DNA of 64,000 nucleotides from JAGLOK01 sp963676355 (lineage in GTDB: Bacteria; Bacillota; Clostridia; Christensenellales; UMGS416), in assembly GCA_963676355.1 (NCBI GenBank), contig OY781093.1:1922001-1986000 (forward strand). The letters are read 5' to 3'. Positions 59,230 to 64,000 of this stretch are shown piece after piece (positions within the stretch are counted from its first letter, which is position 1; every line of letters begins with the position of its first letter). The position numbers were made by a program, and so were the translations under genes. The notes below the pieces were generated by a model. The model searched no databases, had not been told where the DNA came from, and saw only the letters and a list, made by a program, of their open reading frames with translations.

Positions 59230-61490
59230 TGAATTTAACCCAGCTGCTTAAAGTATTAAAAGGCGATTCGCAATTTATAAATAACGTCACGCATTGGAAA
59301 GAGATTCCTGAGCGTGAAGCTGACTATGCGAAATTTCCAAACCATATTCACGATGCGATAACAGAAGCTTATGTGCGTCGCGGAATACGCAAGCCTTATA
59401 CTCACCAAAGAGCAGCAATGGACGAGCTGTATAAAGGCAAAAATGTTGTTATCGTAACCCCTACAGCAAGCGGAAAAACGCTTTGCTACAACATGCCTGT
59501 TTTAAACTCCATTATAGATGATGAAGCAAGCCGCGCTTTGTATTTGTTTCCAACAAAAGCGTTGTCAGCAGATCAGGTGAGTGAGCTTTATGAGATAATC
59601 CAAGAAGCTGAAGTGGACATAAAAACATATACATATGACGGCGACACACCTGCCGCGGCAAGAAAAGCAATCCGTCAGGCGGGACACATAGTTGTTACCA
59701 ATCCCGATATGCTACACTCTGGCATATTGCCCCACCATACAAAATGGGTGAAACTTTTTGAAAACATAAAATATGTTGTAATAGACGAAATACACACATA
59801 TAGAGGCGTTTTTGGCTCTCATCTTGCAAATGTTATTCGCAGACTAAAGCGCATAATGGAGTTTTATGGTTCGTCGCCGCAGTTTATCTGTTGCTCGGCA
59901 ACCATCGCAAACCCAGGCGAGCTTGCAAGTGCAATAATCGAAGATGATGTCGTTGTAATAGACGAGAACGGTGCACCCAGCGGAAAGCGCAACTTTATAT
60001 TCTACAATCCTCCTGTTGTGAACCAACAGCTTGGTATCCGTGCAAGCAGTGTGCTGCAAACCAGAAGGATTGCCACAAGCTTTATCCGTAACGGTATATC
60101 AACAATAGTTTTTGGCAGAAGCCGCTTGACTGTGGAAGTTTTAGTGAACTACCTTAAGCGACTTGTTGAAGATACCCTGGGCAGGAGCAATGCTATCGCC
60201 GGCTATCGCGGTGGATATCTGCCAACCCAAAGAAGGGCTATCGAGCGAGGACTTCGAAATGGCAACATTTTAGGCGTGGTGTCCACAAATGCATTGGAGT
60301 TGGGCGTTGATATAGGATCTATTGAAGCGTGCGTTATGTGCGGATATCCGGGGACTATTTCATCCACATGGCAGCAGTCGGGAAGGGCAGGCAGAAGAAA
60401 TGGAGAGTCGGTGACTGTGTTGGTGGCAGATTCATCTCCTCTAAGTCAGTTTATAATTCGTCATCCTGAATATTTCTTTGGTTCTCCGCCTGAGCATGGG
60501 CTAATTAATGCGGACAACCTATTTATACTTATAAACCACATAAAATGCGCGGCATTTGAGCTTCCGTTTAAAGACGGGGACAAATATGGCAAGGAGCATG
60601 TTGTTGAGATATTGGAATACCTTGAGGAGCAAGATGTGCTTCGACATGTTGGAGACACTTGGTATTGGGCGAATGATGAATATCCATCCAGCGACATAAG
60701 TCTGCGCGCAGCAACCAATGACAACTTTGTGATAATAGAGCAAACTGACAAGATGCACCCGAAGGTTATTGGCGAGATGGACAGATTCACAGTGCCTATG
60801 CTATTGCATGAGGAGGCTGTATATCTGCAACAGGGTCGTCAGTTTCAGGTTGAAAAGCTTGACTTTGAAGAAAAGAAAGCCTACGTTCGATCAGTCAATG
60901 TTGATTACTATACTGATGCTGACCTGTCAGTTTCACTTAAAGTGCTTGATCAGTTTGGCGAAAAGGGAGCAATCATTCAAAAAAGCATGGGCGAAGTTAT
61001 GGTGACTTCTCTTGTTACCATGTTTAAAAAGATAAAGTTTGACACTCATGAAAACTTAGGCTGGGGAAAGGTGAAACTCCCTGAGCTTGAAATGCACACA
61101 ACATCATATTGGATGAGCATCGAAAAAGAGATATTTGAGCAGTATGAAAAGGAGACTTTTCAAAATGCAATGCTGGGCATATCCTACATCGTAGGAAACA
61201 TTGCACCAGTATATTTGATGTGCCAAAGCTCGGATATTTCAGTTGTTTTTCAAGTGCGCTCAACTTATACTGCATTGCCAACTATATTTATTTACGATAA
61301 CATACCCGGCGGCATTGGCTTTTCACAAAAGCTATTTGATGCTGACCGCGAGATTTATGAAAAAGCTATTGAGATGATAGATGAATGCAGTTGTTTGGAT
61401 GGGTGCCCTTCGTGCGTTGGACCGGGCAACTCCGACAAAAAGGCTGCTAAAAAAATACTGGAAGTGATAGTGCGTGATTCGAAATCTTAG
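59229..61490 (+). CDS. mrfA: DEAD/DEAH helicase MrfA (YprA)
   Basis: A 753-residue superfamily 2 DNA helicase. Motif I is TPTASGKT (77-84), motif II DEIH (near 186), and motif VI QQSGRAGRR (near 380). The C-terminal DUF1998 region ends in four cysteines, CSCLDGCPSC. In Bacillus subtilis MrfA works with MrfB in nucleotide-excision repair of mitomycin C damage, independent of UvrABC. The ATG at 59229 shares one base with the thiI stop and follows GGAGAAGG. The downstream mrfB overlaps it by 17 bases. Confidence 0.93.
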   Translation: MNLTQLLKVLKGDSQFINNVTHWKEIPEREADYAKFPNHIHDAITEAYVRRGIRKPYTHQRAAMDELYKGKNVVIVTPTASGKTLCYNMPVLNSIIDDEASRALYLFPTKALSADQVSELYEIIQEAEVDIKTYTYDGDTPAAARKAIRQAGHIVVTNPDMLHSGILPHHTKWVKLFENIKYVVIDEIHTYRGVFGSHLANVIRRLKRIMEFYGSSPQFICCSATIANPGELASAIIEDDVVVIDENGAPSGKRNFIFYNPPVVNQQLGIRASSVLQTRRIATSFIRNGISTIVFGRSRLTVEVLVNYLKRLVEDTLGRSNAIAGYRGGYLPTQRRAIERGLRNGNILGVVSTNALELGVDIGSIEACVMCGYPGTISSTWQQSGRAGRRNGESVTVLVADSSPLSQFIIRHPEYFFGSPPEHGLINADNLFILINHIKCAAFELPFKDGDKYGKEHVVEILEYLEEQDVLRHVGDTWYWANDEYPSSDISLRAATNDNFVIIEQTDKMHPKVIGEMDRFTVPMLLHEEAVYLQQGRQFQVEKLDFEEKKAYVRSVNVDYYTDADLSVSLKVLDQFGEKGAIIQKSMGEVMVTSLVTMFKKIKFDTHENLGWGKVKLPELEMHTTSYWMSIEKEIFEQYEKETFQNAMLGISYIVGNIAPVYLMCQSSDISVVFQVRSTYTALPTIFIYDNIPGGIGFSQKLFDADREIYEKAIEMIDECSCLDGCPSCVGPGNSDKKAAKKILEVIVRDSKS

Positions 61491-62613
61491 AGCTAAGCTT
61501 GACAGCTTGCCAAAGACTGAGATTAAACAGCAAAAAGATTCCGTGAAAGACTATGACTGCACGGTTTATACAAATGAGTTTTCAATTAATGAAGGGCTTG
61601 ATTCTTTTGCCCAATGTGACATATCCTACCTTAAAACAGCATGTAAAATAATAGATGATTCTAACATAAAACCTGAGGACATAGTTTTTTTTGACACAGA
61701 GACTACAGGCCTTGCAGGTGGCACTGGCACTGTGGCTTTTTTAGTGGGCGCAGGCAGGCTTGAAGGCAATCAGTTTATTGTGCGCCAGTTTTTTATGAAC
61801 GACTATCATCAGGAGACAAGCGTATTAAACGAATTTAAAAGGACTCTGGCAGGAGCAAAAGCTGTAGCCACATATAATGGCAAAAGTTTTGATGCACCTC
61901 TTTTAAAAACGCGATCAATTTTAAACAGGATAAACATAAATCTTGATGATTTTATTCACTTTGACCTTTTGCATGCATGCCGCAGGCTTTATAAAATGCG
62001 GCTTGAGCGGATGAAGCTTACAGATATTGAAGAACACATTCTTGGAATGGAGCGTCATGACGACATACCCGGAAGCGAGATACCTGATATATTTTTTCGC
62101 TATTTTAAATATGGCGAGAGTGCTCTTTTGAAAAAAGTGATTGAACATAATCTAAATGATATAGTGTCACTTGTAAAAATCTCCGGAGTGCTTGCTGAAA
62201 CTTACGCCGCACCTCACGCGCTAGAATACAATGAGGACGCTTTGTGTGTTGCACGTACTTTGCTTCAAACAGGAGACTTGGAAGGCGCAAGCAGCATTTT
62301 TGAGACGCTAAATGATGTGCTTTTTGATGCCAAGGCTGAGCTTGCCTATATAAACAAAAAAGCTGGTGAATATGAGCGCGCGCTTGCTCTTTTTAAACAG
62401 CTTTCAGAAAGCACTCGGTTTTCAATTGAATATGATATTGAGATTGCAAAAATATATGAGCACAAACTTAGAAATTATGAACAGGCGGTAAATTATTCTA
62501 AAACGGCTCGCGAGAAGATAATAAGCAATAGACTTTTAGGTCGAAGTTTAGATATAATGGACGATGTTGAAAAAAGAATTTTAAGACTAAATAAGAAGAT
62601 AGGAAGGAAGTAA
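61474..62613 (+). CDS. mrfB: Exonuclease MrfB (YprB-like) with RNase H fold
   Basis: A 379-residue partner of MrfA. The RNase H-like DEDD exonuclease domain shows D74 and E76 in FFDTETTG, and D140 in YNGKSFDAPL, with HNLNDIVSLVK later supplying the last acidic residue. The C-terminal 130 residues are TPR-like helices (YERALALFKQLSE, YEQAVNYSKTA). A GTG start is used, overlapping the helicase gene, which implies coupled translation. Domain content and gene order match B. subtilis yprA-yprB. Confidence 0.88.
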   Translation: MIRNLRAKLDSLPKTEIKQQKDSVKDYDCTVYTNEFSINEGLDSFAQCDISYLKTACKIIDDSNIKPEDIVFFDTETTGLAGGTGTVAFLVGAGRLEGNQFIVRQFFMNDYHQETSVLNEFKRTLAGAKAVATYNGKSFDAPLLKTRSILNRININLDDFIHFDLLHACRRLYKMRLERMKLTDIEEHILGMERHDDIPGSEIPDIFFRYFKYGESALLKKVIEHNLNDIVSLVKISGVLAETYAAPHALEYNEDALCVARTLLQTGDLEGASSIFETLNDVLFDAKAELAYINKKAGEYERALALFKQLSESTRFSIEYDIEIAKIYEHKLRNYEQAVNYSKTAREKIISNRLLGRSLDIMDDVEKRILRLNKKIGRK

Positions 62614-62615
62614 TA

Positions 62616-63329
62616 ATGTCTTTTTTAGGAAATATGTTAGCTAATGGAGCTTATTTTAAACATTCACGTGGAGACTATGCAGAAGCTAAGAAAATGTATG
62701 AAAGCGCAATTCAAAAAGGTGTGACAAAACCTGAACGCCTTACTGCATATGGAGTGCTTTTAATGCGCGAAGGCAACTACGAAGAAGCTATAAAAATGTT
62801 TGATTCTGCAATCAGGCTAAAGCCAAACCAAACTGTGAGGTTAAAAACCAGAATGAACCGAGCAGTAGCCTACACTAAAGTGGGCGAGATTGATAAGGCT
62901 AGGGCTGCATTGGAGCAGATACACCAGAAATTTCGCTCGGCAAGAGCATATGAAGCACTTGGATACTTTTATGTTATAACTGATGATCCCAAGGCTGAAG
63001 AATATAACCTTGAAGCACTAGATTATGACGATTCAAACTATGTGGTGCTTGATAATCTCTGTCAGTATTATATAGGCAAAGGCGATTATAAGACGGCTAG
63101 AGATTATGGTGAGAAAGCTTATCAGCTTGAAAAAGACAAAGTGGATATATTGTATCACTTGGCAATAATTGAAGCCCATGATAAAAATATGGACAAGGCA
63201 AAGAAATATTGCGAGGCAATGATGGATGCGCCTCTTACCGGACTAAGTGATATTACTGATGATAAAAGACGCAAAACTTATAAAAATATTGTTGGCGTCG
63301 AATATGAGTCGGAACAAATAGATAGTTAA
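62616..63329 (+). CDS. Tetratricopeptide repeat protein
   Basis: A 237-residue cytoplasmic protein composed of about six TPR units, for example GDYAEAKKMYESAIQ, GNYEEAIKMFDSAIRLKP and GDYKTARDYGEKAYQLE. It has no signal peptide or membrane helix. It starts two bases after the mrfB stop with GGAAGGAAG upstream. It is probably an adaptor; a link to DNA repair is only inferred from the operon. A terminator follows. Confidence 0.9.
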   Translation: MSFLGNMLANGAYFKHSRGDYAEAKKMYESAIQKGVTKPERLTAYGVLLMREGNYEEAIKMFDSAIRLKPNQTVRLKTRMNRAVAYTKVGEIDKARAALEQIHQKFRSARAYEALGYFYVITDDPKAEEYNLEALDYDDSNYVVLDNLCQYYIGKGDYKTARDYGEKAYQLEKDKVDILYHLAIIEAHDKNMDKAKKYCEAMMDAPLTGLSDITDDKRRKTYKNIVGVEYESEQIDS

Positions 63330-63334
63330 GATGG

Positions 63335-63359
63335 AGCCGCATTTATGATGCGGCTTTTT
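63335..63359 (+). terminator. Terminator of the desulfurase-thiI-mrfAB-TPR operon
   Basis: AGCCGCAT, TTATG, ATGCGGCT and a T-run, directly after the TPR gene. Confidence 0.9.
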
Positions 63360-63373
63360 CATAGGTGCAAATA

Positions 63374-63973
63374 ATGATAAAACCAAAAGTTGATTTAAAT
63401 AGATTTGAAGAAGAAGTTGTTATACTTGAAAATAGAGACGAACCAAATGGGGCTATTGTATTCTATGGAAGTTCTACATTCACTTTTTGGGGACACGACA
63501 AACTAAAGCAAGATATGAGCCCGATTGTGGTCGTAAACTGTGGATTTGGCGGCTCTACCGCCCATGATGCTCTGTATTATTATGATAGACTTATAGCTCC
63601 GATTAAACCCTCGAAGATTGTTTGGTATGAGGGTGATAATGACATAGCAAGCGGATATACAACAAACGAGATTATGGAGATAAGTAAGCTTGTATGGGAC
63701 AAATTAAGAGCTGATTTTCCGGGCATTGAGATAATTGTTTTGTCAGTTAAAAAATCAATTGCAAGGCAAGAATTTTGGGAGCAAATTAAAGAGGTTAACG
63801 AGGCTTATATTAATTATGCCAAAAAGGTAGATTATATTAAGGTTCTTGACCATAACACTATAACGATTGATGAAAAAGGCAATGCAGTTGAAGAAGTGTA
63901 CGTTGAAGATATGCTTCACTTTAATGAAAAGGGTTATAAGAAACTCAAAAAGCTAATAAAAGATTCAATTTGA
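63374..63973 (+). CDS. SGNH/GDSL-family hydrolase
   Basis: A 199-residue hydrolase with the four SGNH blocks: nucleophile Ser in FYGSSTF (block I), Gly in VNCGFGGST (II), Asn in YEGDNDI (III) and the catalytic Asp/His pair in EDMLHFNEKGY (V). It has no signal peptide, so it is cytoplasmic, and is likely an esterase or carbohydrate deacetylase of unknown substrate. AGGTG precedes the ATG at 63374; a GTG three codons upstream overlaps that site. Confidence 0.88.
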   Translation: MIKPKVDLNRFEEEVVILENRDEPNGAIVFYGSSTFTFWGHDKLKQDMSPIVVVNCGFGGSTAHDALYYYDRLIAPIKPSKIVWYEGDNDIASGYTTNEIMEISKLVWDKLRADFPGIEIIVLSVKKSIARQEFWEQIKEVNEAYINYAKKVDYIKVLDHNTITIDEKGNAVEEVYVEDMLHFNEKGYKKLKKLIKDSI

Positions 63974-64000
63974 TCAAACTGACTCTGAAAAGAAACAATT

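Noticed and set aside
1..64000. CRISPR arrays, insertion sequences, integrases, tRNA and rRNA genes
   Set aside because: No regularly spaced repeats, transposase-like or recombinase-like frames, or RNA gene signatures were found by reading; a tool-based scan was not possible.

Overview
The window looks like a chromosomal segment of an AT-rich, motile, anaerobic member of the Bacillota, most likely class Clostridia. Support comes from strong AGGAGG-type ribosome binding sites, the GGGtGRT protein next to its NifU-like partner, a K+-dependent membrane pyrophosphatase, an NPN-dependent LarA-type enzyme, a chemoreceptor, and DUF1848, DUF2087 and DUF1295 proteins. I cannot name a genus. No rRNA, tRNA, CRISPR array, transposase or integrase was seen.

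Layout. 1-5.6 kb: a chemoreceptor cut by the left edge, a PHP-domain phosphoesterase, a PNPOx-fold protein, a diguanylate cyclase and pyrrolidone-carboxylate peptidase. 5.6-12.8 kb: a patchy accessory region. A SIR2-like protein, a membrane protein with a HEPN motif and zinc ribbon, a GIY-YIG-like protein and an AbiC-like membrane protein are interleaved with DUF427, a 43-residue protein, htpG and GC-rich intergenic repeats. 13-18.4 kb: three coiled-coil lipoproteins, a thermonuclease-like lipoprotein, a GGDEF-EAL protein and a small membrane protein. 18.4-24.9 kb: a structured 220-bp element, a RidA-like gene behind a promoter with a LexA-like operator, a complete OpuC-type osmoprotectant ABC transporter, two DUF2087 regulators, a TspO-like protein and two zinc-ribbon microproteins. 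24.9-30.2 kb (all minus strand): two double-HD proteins, a PII protein, a DUF1295 membrane protein and two paralogues of the small membrane protein. 30.6-32 kb: an isolated protein with a nucleoside-deoxyribosyltransferase/TIR-like domain.

32-40 kb: a sugar-acid gene set behind a consensus promoter and a perfect cre-like palindrome: a PfkB kinase, 6-phosphogluconate dehydrogenase, a LarA-like enzyme and a mannonate-oxidoreductase-like SDR, followed by the pyrophosphatase. Together they suggest a route from fructuronate through mannonate and gluconate to the pentose phosphate pathway. 40-45.6 kb: GNAT, DUF1848, methyltransferase, APC permease and D-lactate dehydrogenase genes. 45.6-49.1 kb: a Mrr-like nuclease fused to a STAND NTPase, lying between copies of an intergenic repeat. 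49.1-56.2 kb: a methyltransferase, a lipoprotein inserted between two copies of the 3' end of the GGGtGRT gene, the GGGtGRT/scaffold pair, a zinc-dependent phospholipase-like protein and a large zinc-ribbon membrane protein. 56.4-64 kb: a tight operon of a membrane protein, cysteine desulfurase, thiI, mrfA, mrfB and a TPR protein, then an SGNH hydrolase.

Five second-messenger or sensory proteins (chemoreceptor, GGDEF, GGDEF-EAL, two HD/HD-GYP) point to active cyclic-di-GMP signalling. Six genes (SIR2, membrane HEPN, GIY-YIG, AbiC-like, NDT/TIR-like, Mrr-STAND) are plausible antiphage functions. They are scattered singly among housekeeping genes and often sit beside the same repeat family.
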